Positions 41,302 to 51,543 are shown, numbered from the stretch's first letter. The stretch is 64,000 bases of DNA from Hyphomicrobiales bacterium (GCA_900468285.1 UBTF01000001.1:310001-374000); one strand, 5' to 3'. Notes: generated from the sequence alone by a model not told the origin. Translations and numbers: made by a program.

Positions 41302-42383
41302 CAGTTTTTCCGGAAAAGGAGGCTGGAGTCGCCATAGGAATAGAAGCGGTAGCCTGTTGCGATGGCGTGAGCATAGGCCGCGCGCATTGTTTCCAGTCCG
41401 CAGAACGCCGAAACCAGCATGAACAGCGTGGATTTCGGCAGGTGAAAATTCGTCATCAGCACATCCACCGCCTTGAAGCGGTAGCCGGGCGTAATAAAAA
41501 TACCGGTTGGACCGGACCAGGGCATGATCTGCCCGTCATCGCCAGCTGCACTTTCAATCAGGCGCAGCGATGTCGTGCCCACGCAGACAATGCGTCCGCC
41601 ACGGGATTTGACGGCATTCAGTCTGGCCGCTGTCTCCTCCGAAACATAGCCGATTTCGAGGTGCATCTTGTGCTCCTCCGTGTCATCGGCCTTGACGGGA
41701 AGGAACGTGCCAGCGCCGACATGCAAAGTCACGAAGTGTCGCTCGATACCGGCCTTGTCCAGCGCCGCGAAAAGATCGGGCGTGAAATGCAGACCTGCTG
41801 TGGGCGCAGCCACGGCACCTTTTTCGCGGGCATAGATGGTCTGATAGTCGGTCTGGTCCTGTTCGTCTTCGGGGCGCTTGGCGGCGATATAAGGCGGAAG
41901 CGGAATGTGCCCGACAGATGCGATGGCCTCATCCAGAACAGGGCCGCTCACGTCGAACAGAAGCGTGATCTCGCCCTCCTCGCCTTTTTCTTCCACCGTC
42001 GCTTCCAGATATGCAAGGCCGCAGGCGTTATCGCGCTCGTATCCGAAGCGGATGCGGTCACCCTGCTTTATGCGCTTGCCGGGCCGCGCAAAAGCCTTCC
42101 ACCGGCTGGCGTCGGCACGCATGTGCAAAGTCGCAGACACCGCTGTTTCAGGCGCCCCTTCGCGAAGCCGAACACCTTCCAGCTGCGCGGGAATCACGCG
42201 CGTATCATTGAAGACAAGCGCATCGCCCGACTTCAGGAATGAGGGCAGTTCAAAAACACGGTGATCGGCCATCAGGTCTGCATTCGGATCGACCACGAGA
42301 AAGCGTGCACTATCGCGCGGACTGGCCGGGCGAAGCGCTATATTTTCTTCAGGAAGGTCGAAATCGAACAGGTCTACACGCAT
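41301..42383 (-). CDS. queA: S-adenosylmethionine:tRNA ribosyltransferase-isomerase
   Basis: Makes epoxyqueuosine by transferring the ribosyl part of SAM to preQ1-tRNA. The start at [20 protein letters not shown] is the usual family start; eight further codons upstream are unlikely. The protein has [11 protein letters not shown] and [11 protein letters not shown], both conserved. About 360 residues. First gene of queA-tgt-pabB. Confidence 0.95.
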
Positions 42384-42409
42384 TTCTGGGGCTCTCGAAA
42401 ATATCAAAA

Positions 42410-42441
42410 CCCGCCCCGCAGTTGCCTGCGAGACGGGCCCG
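42410..42441 (-). terminator. Terminator downstream of the cyclophilin gene
   Basis: On the minus strand CCCGTCTCGCAG and CTGCGGGGCGGG pair (with some G-U pairs) around GCAA, followed by TTTT. It lies just after the cytosolic cyclophilin gene and just before queA. Confidence 0.65.
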
Positions 42442-42458
42442 ACGTCCTTATCCTATGC

Positions 42459-42968
42459 TCAGGCTGCGGAAGCAAGCCGGATGGATACGATGGAATCAGG
42501 ATCCTTCACAGGCTCACCGCGCTTGACCTTGTCGATGGCTTCCATGCCTTCGATGACCTGGCCCCAGACAGTGTACTGCTTGTTCAGCCATGGGCTGTCC
42601 GTAAAGCAGATGAAGAACTGCGAGTTGGCCGAGTTCGGGCTCTGCGAACGGGCCATGGAGCATGTGCCACGCACGTGCGGAATGGCAGAAAACTCAGCCT
42701 GCAGGTCCGGCTTTTCAGAGCCGCCCATGCCCGCACGGGCAGGATTGAAGCTCTCGGAGCCCTTCTTGCCGAACTTCACGTCGCCCGTCTGCGCCATGAA
42801 ATCGGAGATGACGCGGTGAAACACGACGCCATCGTAAGCCTGCTCAGAAACCAGTTCCTTGATGCGCGCAACGTGGCCGGGAGCCACTTCGGGCAGAAGC
42901 TGGATGACGACCTTGCCGGTCGTTGTTTCCATGATGAGGGTGTTTTCCGGATCTTTGATCTCGGCCAT
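42459..42968 (-). CDS. ppiB: Peptidyl-prolyl cis-trans isomerase, cytosolic cyclophilin
   Basis: A 169-residue cyclophilin without signal peptide; start chosen at the ATG after AAAGGAGAGATATC rather than at the long upstream extension. Active-site Arg, Phe and the block FHRVISDFMAQTGDVKFG are intact, and ARSQSPNSANSQFFICF follows. Paralogue of the adjacent secreted cyclophilin, 34 bases upstream. Confidence 0.95.
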   Translation of the reverse strand: MAEIKDPENTLIMETTTGKVVIQLLPEVAPGHVARIKELVSEQAYDGVVFHRVISDFMAQTGDVKFGKKGSESFNPARAGMGGSEKPDLQAEFSAIPHVRGTCSMARSQSPNSANSQFFICFTDSPWLNKQYTVWGQVIEGMEAIDKVKRGEPVKDPDSIVSIRLASAA

Positions 42969-43002
42969 GATATCTCTCCTTTTTGGGGCTCGTCCGCCCG
43001 GT

Positions 43003-43572
43003 TTACTTCTTGCCGACGGTGACTTTGACCATGCGGTCAGGATCGGAAACTTCGCCGTTACCGCCCTGGCCCTTCTTGATCTTGTCAACAAATTCCATGC
43101 CGGAAACGACCTTGCCGACAACGGTGTACTGGCCGTTCAGGAATGCGCCCTGATCGAACATGATAAAGAATTGCGAATTGGCGGAATTCGGGTTCTGCGA
43201 ACGCGCCATGCCCACGGTTCCACGTTCGAACGGAACCTTGGAGAATTCTGCAGGCAGGTCAGGCAGGTCGGATCCACCGGTACCAGCGCGCTGGGCGGTA
43301 TAGCCCTTATTCATATTGCCGTACTGCACATCGCCGGTCTGCGCCATGAAGCCGGGAATGACGCGGTGGAAGGCCACGTTGTCATAGGCACCCTTCTGCG
43401 CCAGCGTCTTGATCTGTGCGACATGCTTCGGCGCGACATCAGGCATCAGCTCAATGACAACCGGACCGTCTTTCAACTGAATGGTCAGGAATTCGGCAGC
43501 AGATGCGAATGTGCTGGCGGCAATGGCGCTGACGAACATGGCGCCAGCGAAGGCAAATCGAAGCAGTTTCAT
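43003..43572 (-). CDS. ppiA: Peptidyl-prolyl cis-trans isomerase, periplasmic cyclophilin
   Basis: A 189-residue cyclophilin with a signal peptide (MKLLRFAFAGAMFVSAIAAS, cleavage near TFASA). FHRVIPGFMAQTGDVQYG and ARSQNPNSANSQFFIMF carry the catalytic residues. It helps fold periplasmic proteins. Lies 28 bases after coaD. Confidence 0.95.
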   Translation of the reverse strand: MKLLRFAFAGAMFVSAIAASTFASAAEFLTIQLKDGPVVIELMPDVAPKHVAQIKTLAQKGAYDNVAFHRVIPGFMAQTGDVQYGNMNKGYTAQRAGTGGSDLPDLPAEFSKVPFERGTVGMARSQNPNSANSQFFIMFDQGAFLNGQYTVVGKVVSGMEFVDKIKKGQGGNGEVSDPDRMVKVTVGKK

Positions 43573-43600
43573 TGGATTGGCTCCAGAATAATTGCTGAGA

Positions 43601-44095
43601 CTATTGTTTCAGCTTGCTGTTGAGGGCTTCAAGAACGGCTTTCGGCACGAACGCCTCCACATTTCCACCCATTGCGGCGATCTGCCGAACCAATGTGGCG
43701 GTAATGGGCCGGGAAGCCGTGCCGGCAGGTAGAAAAACCGTCTGGATATCGGCCGCCATTTGTCTGTTCATGCCGGCCATCTGCATTTCGTAGTCGAGAT
43801 CAGTTCCGTCCCGCAGCCCGCGAACCAGAAGCGAAGCGCCATGCTCGCGTGCCGCATCTACCACCAGATTGGCGAAGGAAACGACTCTCAGGCGACCAGT
43901 TGCATCCGGCAAAACATCCAGCAGCGAGCGGCGAATGAGTTCTGCCCGCTCATCGAATGTAAACATCGGAGCCTTGCCCGGGTGAATGCCGATCGCAACG
44001 ATAACCTCTGATGCCACGTTCAAAGACTGAATCAGGACATCCAGATGTCCGTTCGTCATCGGATCGAACGACCCGGGATAAAAGGCAATCGTCAT
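43601..44095 (-). CDS. coaD: Phosphopantetheine adenylyltransferase
   Basis: Penultimate step of coenzyme A synthesis, 164 residues. The nucleotidyltransferase motif [16 protein letters not shown], the substrate loop [16 protein letters not shown] and the second-site block [12 protein letters not shown] are all present. It heads the coaD-ppiA-ppiB run. Confidence 0.96.
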   Translation of the reverse strand: MTIAFYPGSFDPMTNGHLDVLIQSLNVASEVIVAIGIHPGKAPMFTFDERAELIRRSLLDVLPDATGRLRVVSFANLVVDAAREHGASLLVRGLRDGTDLDYEMQMAGMNRQMAADIQTVFLPAGTASRPITATLVRQIAAMGGNVEAFVPKAVLEALNSKLKQ

Positions 44096-44288
44096 ATCGC
44101 TCTCGATACTTAACGTTGGTTGTGCCGCCTTTTGTCATGGAAGGCCGGTCTTCGCAAGACCTGAGGCTGCAAGGCAAGGCAGCACGCATGAACACGAGGT
44201 GAATGCACCATTCAGCACAGCTTCAACGCACACCGTCTATTCATACATCATCGCATCGCAGACGGCGACATGCCGAACGGAGACGGAA

Positions 44289-44357
44289 ATGCTGGTATTC
44301 ATGATGGTCCTGACAATCGCGACATCCTTCGTCGTCGAATATGTTTTCATGGATTGA
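44289..44357 (+). CDS. Putative 22-residue membrane peptide
   Basis: A short ORF, almost wholly hydrophobic (MLVFMMVLTIATSFVVEYVF), preceded by GGAGACGGAA with ideal spacing. It is too short for standard gene finders. The composition and ribosome site suggest a real small membrane protein, but chance cannot be excluded from sequence alone. It opens a line of three small ORFs on the plus strand. Confidence 0.4.
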   Translation: MLVFMMVLTIATSFVVEYVFMD

Positions 44358-44497
44358 CGTGAACTGCCGATTTCCTGAACGCCAGATGAACGAAGCATTC
44401 AACAACGCTTCAGAGGCGCGATGCTAATCGATTTTTAACATTAACGCGGAACCGGATCACCAGTCACGCGTTCAAATCGCAGTAAAGGAACGGACAC

Positions 44498-44677
44498 ATG
44501 TTTATCAAAGAAAAACAGTCTACTTCGGCGAAAATCGGCGTTATCAGCACAGCCTGGACAATGTTGGTTATCGCAATGGTAGCAATGACGTTCAGCCTTT
44601 ACGGTCAAAAGCCTGAACAGAATGGCCCAGAATTTCCTCAGCTTACGTCCCGCACCCAGTATATGAATTACTATTGA
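44498..44677 (+). CDS. Putative 59-residue single-pass membrane protein
   Basis: Basic N-terminus (MFIKEKQSTSAK), one membrane helix (IGVISTAWTMLVIAMVAMTF), then a polar tail with Pro, Gln and Tyr. AAAGGAA lies eight bases before the start. No family recognised. The 41 bases to the next small ORF suggest one transcript. Confidence 0.55.
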   Translation: MFIKEKQSTSAKIGVISTAWTMLVIAMVAMTFSLYGQKPEQNGPEFPQLTSRTQYMNYY

Positions 44678-44718
44678 TCTGGCGGGAGTGAAATACTCAT
44701 CGCATTTGGAGTTACGCC

Positions 44719-44853
44719 ATGCTTACTGTCTTGACACTTCTAGCAGCACTTATAAGCGTCATGTTCGTAGCATCGGTTGTTTCGGTCATCACCGAATCCC
44801 GGAAAGAAGATGAGGATTTCAGAGTCGCTATGGAGCGCAACAAGGCGTTCTGA
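44719..44853 (+). CDS. Putative 44-residue single-pass membrane protein
   Basis: One N-terminal membrane helix (MLTVLTLLAALISVMFVASV) followed by a highly charged cytosolic-type tail (ESRKEDEDFRVAMERNK). GGAG precedes the ATG by eight bases. It is followed 38 bases later by a strong intrinsic terminator, which supports this being the end of a real transcription unit. No family recognised. Confidence 0.6.
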   Translation: MLTVLTLLAALISVMFVASVVSVITESRKEDEDFRVAMERNKAF

Positions 44854-44891
44854 CAGCGCGCTGCGCAGATCTCAGTGTCGATGGTTTCAGA

Positions 44892-44924
44892 AGCCGCCTC
44901 CAGCAAGGCGGCTTTATTGTTTTT
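44892..44924 (+). terminator. Intrinsic terminator after the small membrane-protein genes
   Basis: AGCCGCCT and AGGCGGCT form a perfect 8-base stem with a 6-base loop, followed by TTATTGTTTTT on the plus strand. Confidence 0.85.
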
Positions 44925-45089
44925 GGCTAAGGGAAACATCCCATTTAGCCGAAGGTGAGGAAACTCACGCCATCGTTTGAGCAGCCGCGTTATTTAACCT
45001 GAATTTAGCCTTCAATTTCAAAGTGGATTGATTTAAGGAAGCCCCACAGACCCGGCGTAACGGGCGAATTTTGTGAGGTTTGCATAACG

Positions 45090-46982
45090 ATGCTCGATTC
45101 CCTGAGAAGTGCTTCTCGAACTCTGGCGGCAAAGATCCTTCTTTTGCTTCTTGTCGTTTCCTTCGGCGTGTGGGGCGTTTCCGCATCTCTGGTCTCGACG
45201 AATTCGCACGCCGTGATGACAGTGGGCGACCAGACGGTTACGCCGAATGAATTTCGCTTTGCCTATCAAAGGCAGCTGGCGGATGTCGGCCGCCAGTTCG
45301 GCACGCGTCTGACCACGGAACAGGCGAAGGCATTCGGAATCGATCGTCAGGTGTTCAGCCAGTTGGCAGCAGGAGCAGCGCTGGATGAGCTTGCATCGGA
45401 AATGAATCTCGGGCTTTCAGAAGATCGTCTGGCGACGCTGATTGCGGAAGACCCCGCCTTCAAGTCTCCCAACGGCCAGTTCGACCGCGCTCTCTTCAGC
45501 CAAAGGCTTCGCGGCGCTGGCTTCAATGAAGACGACTACGTGAAGGAGCGCAGCAAGGTTGCCGTCCGAGGCCAGATCGTGGACGCGATTTCCGATGGCT
45601 TCAAGCCGCCTCAGGTGTTGGTCAACGCTCTCAAGCAGTACCGTGACGAACAGCGTTCAATCGAATATGTGCTTTTGTCGAACGCAAATATCGATCCTGT
45701 GAAGGCCCCGGGCGATGATGTGCTGGCAGCCTGGTTCGAAAAGAACAAGGCCAATTACCGCGCTCCGGAATATCGCAAGTTCACCTATGTGAAGCTTGAG
45801 CCTTCCGATATTGCCGACCAGGCCGCGATAACCGATCAGCAGATTTCCGATTATTATGACGGTCACAAGGACAGCTTCCGCACGGCAGGCCGCCGCACGA
45901 TCGAGCAGCTGACATTTGCGGACAAGGAAATGGCTGAGGCAGCAGCAGCCCAGATACGTGCGGGCACGACCACCTATGATCAGGTGGTCAAGGATCAGGG
46001 CAAGCGCCCTGAAGATGTAACACTGGGTGAGTTCACCAAGGATACGGTCCCTGACCCGTCGGTCGCCGAGGCAGCCTTCGCCATCCAGAAAGATGGTGGC
46101 GTGTCCCAGGTTCTCGATGGTGCCTTTGGGCCGGTCATCCTGCGCGTCACCGGCATCAAGAACGAGAGCATGAAGACCCTCGATGAAGCGCGCGAGGAAA
46201 TTCGCACCAATCTCGCCACGACAGCTGCTGCCGAAGAGCTGAACAATGTTCACGACCGCTATGAGGATGTTCGCGGCGGTGGTTCTTCGCTCTCCGACGC
46301 GGCGACACAGCTCAAGCTGAAGCCTGTCACCGTCAACGCCATCGACGCCAATGGCGAAGATGACAAGGGCAATGCGGTCGAAGGCCTTCCAACACCTGCT
46401 CTGCTGACCGAAGTGTTCAAGGCTGAGCAAGGCGTCGACGCCCCTGCGGTCAACATCGGCCGAGATGGTTATGTCTGGTTCGATCTTCAGCAGGTGACAG
46501 CCCCGCGCGATCGCACTCTGAGCGAAGTCAAGGATCAGGTCGTTGCAGACTGGACTGCCGAGCAGCAGCGCACGGCGCTGGCCGCCAAGGCCGACGAACT
46601 CAAGGCACGCGCTGAAAAAGGCGAGACATTGGCTGCGATTGCCGGTGAAATGGGTCTTGCCGTTGAAACCAAGATGGGCCTTCGCCGCACCAGCGAAGAC
46701 GCATTGCTGGGCCAGCAGGCGGTTGCCGCCGTGTTTGCAGGCGCAAACGGTCTGGTCGGCACGGCTCCTGATACGGAAGGCTCCAGCCGCGTTCTGTTCA
46801 AGGTCACAGAGGTCAACACCACGGGTTCGACCGACGCACTGGACAACAACGACCAGCAGCTGACCGCTATGGCGACGGCTGCCGGTGACGATATGCTTGA
46901 TCAGATGGTCAGCCGTCTTCAGAATGATTATGGTGTGACCATCAATCAGGCTCTGGCAGACCAGGCCATGACTGCATTCTAA
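45090..46982 (+). CDS. PpiD/SurA-like membrane-anchored peptidyl-prolyl isomerase
   Basis: A 630-residue periplasmic chaperone anchored by one N-terminal helix ([20 protein letters not shown]). The N-terminal ~160 residues form a SurA_N-type helical domain, a parvulin-like domain lies around residues 240-360 ([21 protein letters not shown] is its C-terminal strand), and a second helical segment closes the protein. Such proteins help outer-membrane and periplasmic proteins fold after leaving SecYEG. It heads ppiD-trpD-trpC-moaC-moeA. Confidence 0.88.
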   Translation: MLDSLRSASRTLAAKILLLLLVVSFGVWGVSASLVSTNSHAVMTVGDQTVTPNEFRFAYQRQLADVGRQFGTRLTTEQAKAFGIDRQVFSQLAAGAALDELASEMNLGLSEDRLATLIAEDPAFKSPNGQFDRALFSQRLRGAGFNEDDYVKERSKVAVRGQIVDAISDGFKPPQVLVNALKQYRDEQRSIEYVLLSNANIDPVKAPGDDVLAAWFEKNKANYRAPEYRKFTYVKLEPSDIADQAAITDQQISDYYDGHKDSFRTAGRRTIEQLTFADKEMAEAAAAQIRAGTTTYDQVVKDQGKRPEDVTLGEFTKDTVPDPSVAEAAFAIQKDGGVSQVLDGAFGPVILRVTGIKNESMKTLDEAREEIRTNLATTAAAEELNNVHDRYEDVRGGGSSLSDAATQLKLKPVTVNAIDANGEDDKGNAVEGLPTPALLTEVFKAEQGVDAPAVNIGRDGYVWFDLQQVTAPRDRTLSEVKDQVVADWTAEQQRTALAAKADELKARAEKGETLAAIAGEMGLAVETKMGLRRTSEDALLGQQAVAAVFAGANGLVGTAPDTEGSSRVLFKVTEVNTTGSTDALDNNDQQLTAMATAAGDDMLDQMVSRLQNDYGVTINQALADQAMTAF

Positions 46983-47007
46983 GCCGCATTCCGGGGGACG
47001 AGACGAG

Positions 47008-48021
47008 ATGGCCGAGCTAAAGCCGCTGATTGCGAAAGTTGCCAATGGAGAGAGTCTTGATCGGGACGAAGCCCGGCAGGCATTCGACATTCTGATGTCC
47101 GGTGAGGCAACACCATCGCAGGTCGGCGGCTTTCTCATGGCGCTTCGCGTTCGCGGCGAAACGGTCAGCGAAATCGCAGGCGCCGTTTCTTCCATGCGCT
47201 CGCGCATGTTGCCGGTCACCGCTCCCGCCGATGCCATGGACATTGTCGGCACAGGTGGCGATGGGCTGGGCACCTACAACATCTCGACCCTCGCCTCCAT
47301 TATTGTGGCAGGTGCAGGCGTTCCCGTCGCCAAACATGGCAACCGCGCCTTGAGTTCAAAGTCGGGTACGGCGGATGCGCTTTCTGTGCTCGGCGTCAAA
47401 CTCGACATCGAGCCTGAACTGATCAGCCGCTGCGTTGCTGAAGCCGGTCTCGGCTTCATGTTTGCGCAGCGCCATCACTCGTCCATGCGCCATGTGAACC
47501 CGAGCCGGGTCGAGCTTGGCACACGAACGATCTTCAATCTCCTCGGCCCGCTTTCCAACCCTGCTGGTGTGAAGAAGCAGTTGCTTGGCGTCTTCGCCCC
47601 GCACTGGCTCGTTCCTCTGGCTGAGGTGCTGCGTGATCTCGGATCCGAAAGCGTTTGGGTTGTCCATGGTGACGGGCTTGACGAAATAACCACCACGGGC
47701 ACGACGCAAGTTGCGGCGCTGGAGGGTGGCAAGATCAGAAGCTTCGAGTTAACGCCTGCCGATTTTGGCGTCGAATCGGTGAAAATCGATGACCTCAAGG
47801 GAGGCGACGGGGTTGCCAATGCCGCGGCCTTGCGCGAGGTCCTCGGTGGACGCCGGAACCCCTATCGCGATGTTTCACTCTGCAACGCGGCAGCCTCTCT
47901 GGTCGTCGCTGGCAGAGCCGAAACGCTTGCCGATGGTATGAAGATCGCAAGCGCTTCGCTGGACGAAGGCAGAGCGGCAGCAGCCCTGGACCGGCTGATT
48001 GCCGTTTCGAACGAAGAGTAA
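47008..48021 (+). CDS. trpD: Anthranilate phosphoribosyltransferase
   Basis: Second step of tryptophan synthesis, 337 residues. The PRPP-binding loop reads [37 protein letters not shown] and the [12 protein letters not shown] block bind anthranilate. Ten bases separate it from trpC. No trpE or trpG is in the window, as usual for this lineage. Confidence 0.97.
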   Translation: MAELKPLIAKVANGESLDRDEARQAFDILMSGEATPSQVGGFLMALRVRGETVSEIAGAVSSMRSRMLPVTAPADAMDIVGTGGDGLGTYNISTLASIIVAGAGVPVAKHGNRALSSKSGTADALSVLGVKLDIEPELISRCVAEAGLGFMFAQRHHSSMRHVNPSRVELGTRTIFNLLGPLSNPAGVKKQLLGVFAPHWLVPLAEVLRDLGSESVWVVHGDGLDEITTTGTTQVAALEGGKIRSFELTPADFGVESVKIDDLKGGDGVANAAALREVLGGRRNPYRDVSLCNAAASLVVAGRAETLADGMKIASASLDEGRAAAALDRLIAVSNEE

Positions 48022-48030
48022 GGCAAGGCC

Positions 48031-48846
48031 ATGAGCGACATTCTGAAAAAGATCGAAGCCTACAAGCTTGAAGAAATTGCGGCTGCGAAAGCCAGTGTCT
48101 CGCTTGACGATCTGAAAGCCATGGCATCGGACCAGACGGCACCGCGCGGCTTTTACAACGCCTTGAAACGTCGCCAATCTGAAGGCAGCTTCGGGCTCAT
48201 CGCCGAAATCAAGAAGGCAAGCCCTTCCAAGGGTCTTATCCGTCCTGATTTCGACCCGCCGTCGCTTGCAAAAGCCTATGAAGAAGGTGGTGCCGCCTGC
48301 CTTTCCGTTCTGACGGATACACCTAGCTTTCAGGGTGCGCCCGAGTTCCTGACGGCTGCCCGCAATGCCTGCGCCCTGCCCGCTTTGCGCAAGGATTTCA
48401 TGTTCGATATTTATCAGGTGCATGAAGCCCGCGCCTGGGGAGCCGATTGCATCCTGCTCATCATGGCATCGCTTTCCGACGATGAGGCCAAGCGGCTGGA
48501 AGACGAAGCCTTTGCGCTCGGTATGGATGTGCTGGTGGAAGTGCATGACGAGGAAGAGACCGAACGGGCGCTGAAACTCGCCTCCCCGCTGCTGGGCATC
48601 AACAATCGCAATCTGCGTACATTCGAGGTCAGTCTCGATGTCAGCGAACGACTGGCTGCCATGGTACCTGCCGATAAGCTGCTGGTGGGTGAAAGCGGCA
48701 TATTCACCTATGAGGATTGCATCCGCCTTCAAAAATCAGCCATCACGACCTTCCTTGTCGGCGAAAGCCTGATGCGCAAGGATGATGTCACCGCAGCCAC
48801 GCGCGCACTGCTTACAGGTCGCACCGATAGTCTGGCTGCCGAATGA
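48031..48846 (+). CDS. trpC: Indole-3-glycerol-phosphate synthase
   Basis: TIM-barrel enzyme of tryptophan synthesis, 271 residues. [44 protein letters not shown] and [14 protein letters not shown] carry the catalytic Lys, Lys and Asn residues. The stop overlaps the moaC start by four bases. Confidence 0.97.
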   Translation: MSDILKKIEAYKLEEIAAAKASVSLDDLKAMASDQTAPRGFYNALKRRQSEGSFGLIAEIKKASPSKGLIRPDFDPPSLAKAYEEGGAACLSVLTDTPSFQGAPEFLTAARNACALPALRKDFMFDIYQVHEARAWGADCILLIMASLSDDEAKRLEDEAFALGMDVLVEVHDEEETERALKLASPLLGINNRNLRTFEVSLDVSERLAAMVPADKLLVGESGIFTYEDCIRLQKSAITTFLVGESLMRKDDVTAATRALLTGRTDSLAAE

Positions 48847-49325
48847 GCTCCGATCAGAAGCTCACCCATATCGGCGCGTCCGGCGAGGCGCATATGGTCG
48901 ATGTTGGCGACAAAGCAGAAACGACGCGTGTGGCGGTGGCCGAAGGTTTCGTCAGGATGAAGCCGGAGACGCTGGCGCTGATCCTCGAAGGCAATGCCAA
49001 GAAGGGTGATGTTATTGGCACCGCCCGCCTCGCTGGTATCATGGCTGCAAAGCAGACCGCAAATCTCATTCCGCTTTGCCACCCTTTGATGCTGACAAAG
49101 GTTGCGGTGGATATTACCGAAGATGACGCCCTGCCCGGCCTGCGCGTGCAAGCCACTGTCAAATTGACAGGCAAGACCGGCGTCGAGATGGAGGCACTGA
49201 CAGCCGTATCCGTTGCGTGTCTGACCATCTACGATATGGCGAAGGCCGCCGACAAGGGTATGGAAATCAGCTCCATCCGCCTTCTTGAAAAGACCGGTGG
49301 CAAATCCGGGCACTTCAAGGCGTAA
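48843..49325 (+). CDS. moaC: Cyclic pyranopterin monophosphate synthase MoaC
   Basis: Converts 3',8-cyclo-dihydro-GTP to cPMP in molybdenum cofactor synthesis; 160 residues. The conserved [13 protein letters not shown] and [18 protein letters not shown] blocks are present and the protein ends in KTGGKSGHF. Translation is coupled to trpC. Confidence 0.97.
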   Translation: MSSDQKLTHIGASGEAHMVDVGDKAETTRVAVAEGFVRMKPETLALILEGNAKKGDVIGTARLAGIMAAKQTANLIPLCHPLMLTKVAVDITEDDALPGLRVQATVKLTGKTGVEMEALTAVSVACLTIYDMAKAADKGMEISSIRLLEKTGGKSGHFKA

Positions 49326-49402
49326 GACAACCGACCAATGTGTAAGGGTCCGGCGCTGGTGGCGGATAAAGCTCACCCCGGGGCCCGGGAAGAGGAAACG
49401 CC

Positions 49403-50617
49403 ATGAAACCCCTCCTGCCTGTCGCGGACGCGCAAGCGCGTTTACTGGACGCCGCAACACCGGTTGCAGACGTCGACATGGTCTCTCTGGACCTTGCGGA
49501 TCAGCGTGTACTCGCGCAGGATCTTCACGCCCGCCTCACCCAGCCTCCCTTTCATTCCTCGGCAATGGATGGCTACGCGTTAAGGGCAGCCGACGCGCCG
49601 CAGATCGGCTCCGTTCTGACAGTCATTGGAGAATCAGCGGCTGGCCACGCCTTTGACGGACGTGTGGCTGAAGGTCAGGCCGTGCGTATCTTCACGGGCG
49701 CGCCGGTGCCTGAAGGGGCGGACGCGGTTATCATACAGGAAGATACCGAGGTGCTGGAGGCGGGGCAAATCCGCACCAAATTCCAAGTCACCAAGGGGCG
49801 ACATATTCGCCCACGCGGACAGGATTTTGTCGAAGGCCAAACGGTCCTCAAGGCCGGAACGGAACTTACCTTCACCGATATTACGCTCGCCGCCGCCATG
49901 AACCATGCCGCACTGCCCGTCTACCGCAAACCCCTCGTCGCCATTCTCGCCACCGGTGATGAACTCGTGCCCCCCGGTGGCGCGCCCAATCCGGCGCAGA
50001 TCATTGCCTCCAACACATTTGGCGTGGCAGCGCTGGCGCGCAAGGCGGGCGCGACAGTCCTCGATCTCGGGATCGTGGTGGATGATGAAGCCCTCATTCG
50101 CGCAGCCATCGACAAGGCCATCGTCGCGAAAGCCGACGTCCTCGTCACGCTCGGCGGCGCATCGGTCGGCGATCATGATCTGGTACAGGCAGCCCTCAAA
50201 GCACAGGGAATGGAACTGGATTTCTGGCGCATCGCAATGCGCCCCGGCAAGCCGCTGATGGTCGGCTCAATTGGTAACATGCAGGTCCTCGGCCTACCCG
50301 GCAACCCGGTCGCCAGCCTCGTTTGCAGTCTGCTGTTTCTGGAACCCCTCCTCCACAAACTCAGCCACCGCAAACCCACGTCACGCGAAACCACGGCCCT
50401 AACTGCCACCACGCTGAAGGCCAACGACCAGCGCCAGGATTACCTTCGCGCCCGCATCACTGGCCAGGAAGACGGCAAACCCACCGTCGAAGCCTTCACC
50501 AAGCAGGATTCCTCCATGATGAATATCATGGCACAGTCAGATTGCCTGATCGTGCGCGCACCGTTTGCGCAGCAGTTGGAGGTTGGTGGCGAGTGCGTGG
50601 TGGTGAGGTTGAGGTAA
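49403..50617 (+). CDS. moeA: Molybdopterin molybdenumtransferase MoeA
   Basis: Inserts molybdate into adenylylated molybdopterin; 404 residues. Characteristic blocks are FHSSAMDGYALRAAD, RIFTGAPVPEGADAVI, LATGDELVPPG and the MPT-binding TLGGASVGDHDLVQAAL, with GLPGNPVASLV near the C-terminus. GAAGAGG precedes the start. A lexA gene is often found next in related genomes; here the accessory patch follows. Confidence 0.96.
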   Translation: MKPLLPVADAQARLLDAATPVADVDMVSLDLADQRVLAQDLHARLTQPPFHSSAMDGYALRAADAPQIGSVLTVIGESAAGHAFDGRVAEGQAVRIFTGAPVPEGADAVIIQEDTEVLEAGQIRTKFQVTKGRHIRPRGQDFVEGQTVLKAGTELTFTDITLAAAMNHAALPVYRKPLVAILATGDELVPPGGAPNPAQIIASNTFGVAALARKAGATVLDLGIVVDDEALIRAAIDKAIVAKADVLVTLGGASVGDHDLVQAALKAQGMELDFWRIAMRPGKPLMVGSIGNMQVLGLPGNPVASLVCSLLFLEPLLHKLSHRKPTSRETTALTATTLKANDQRQDYLRARITGQEDGKPTVEAFTKQDSSMMNIMAQSDCLIVRAPFAQQLEVGGECVVVRLR

Positions 50618-50652
50618 GCGGACATGCCAAAGAGGCCATGGAAGATACGGGT

Positions 50653-51123
50653 TCATTCGCCACCTTGAGAGCCGTTGGTGGGCCGTTTGGCGCGTTCCTC
50701 CTTGATGAAGGCGAGATAGGCCCGTTGTTCACCTTCGAAGCCTCGTGGACCATACAATTCTTCAATGCGGGAGAACACGTAAAAGGCCCTTTACAAGTCC
50801 CCGAGTTTGTACATAGCTTCGCCCTCTTGCATTAGGACATAATGATCTTCGTGGTTGGGATCATCGTACATATGCGCCATGATTTCGACCCACTTCTGGC
50901 AACTCTTTTTGTCGCCGAGGTCCGCATAGTCCACGACAAAACCTGCTGACAGGCTCTGCCCGTAATAATCCCAGGCCTCCTTAGGCTCCGGTATCAGGTC
51001 CCAAGCTTCCAGCGCGACGGAGAGAGACGACTGTAGCGCTCCTGAGGCAAATAGCTTGGCGGAGCGCTCCAGCAGATTGTCGATCTCTGTACGGATCGTA
51101 ACGTCGATCTGTGGCTTTCGCAT
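50653..51123 (-). pseudogene. Unnamed soluble protein interrupted by one in-frame ochre codon
   Basis: From the ATG at 51121-51123 (preceded by GGGAAG; MRKPQIDVTIRTEIDN) the frame encodes 110 residues ending MYKLGDL, then a TAA at 50791-50793. The same frame continues past this TAA for 45 more sense codons (RAFYVFSRIEELYGPRGFEG...EERAKR) to a TGA at 50653. The downstream part reads like the natural continuation of a TPR-like helix (YKLGDL-x-RAFYVFSRIEELYG), so a single base change, such as GAA or CAA to TAA, probably broke the gene. The family has no function I recognise. A 47-codon upstream extension overlaps the EthD remnant and is rejected. Confidence 0.6.
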
Positions 51124-51211
51124 GGGCGTCTTCCCGCGTGACGAGGCGATAGATGAGCAAGGCGCATACATCGCCGCAATGGGCCGACTGCCGTCGTAGA
51201 TGGATCGCCAG

Positions 51212-51543
51212 TTAAACAACGACAAGTTCTTCACAGATAATACGTTGTGCCGTCGATATATCAATGAAGTTGATATGGTCGGGGTCGACCTTCGTGCGGA
51301 AATTTTCGCAGAAATAGAGCGTGTCGATATCTTCGAGTTTTTCGAACCACGCCTCTACCAGCGCGTCAAAACTTGGCTCCGGCCAGTTGGGTGCATGTGT
51401 GGGAAAAGAGACGACGAACCGTTTGATGAGCTTTGCTTCGGGAATGGCGAGAGGATTGGCGCGTGAACGTCACGGCGATATGCCCGAAACTCCTCAACGC
51501 TCATTCCCTGTTTCCGCTTGAACGTGATTGCTATCTTTATCAT
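51212..51543 (-). pseudogene. EthD-type protein, frameshifted
   Basis: The first 28 codons (MIKIAITFKRKQGMSVEEFR...VHA) match the N-terminus of EthD-domain, dimeric alpha/beta-barrel proteins. Around 51458-51466 the frame shifts; from there the alternative frame runs without stop (ANPLAIPEAKLIKRFVVSFP, then DALVEAWFEKLEDIDTLYF) to a TAA at 51212, giving a full-length product of about 110 residues. One base lost or two gained explains it. EthD proteins assist or catalyse oxidative degradation steps. Divergent from the AraC gene that may have regulated it. Confidence 0.7.

Noticed and set aside
44387-44428. Possible 13-codon leader peptide (MNEAFNNASEARC)
   Set aside because: No ribosome site, no run of regulatory codons and no attenuator downstream.
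44990-45010. CtrA-like site TTAA-N7-TTAG upstream of the ppiD-like gene
   Set aside because: Only one good half-site; expected by chance at this length.
45657-47273. 538-codon open frame opposite the ppiD-like gene and trpD
   Set aside because: Spans two genes on the other strand and shows no domain.
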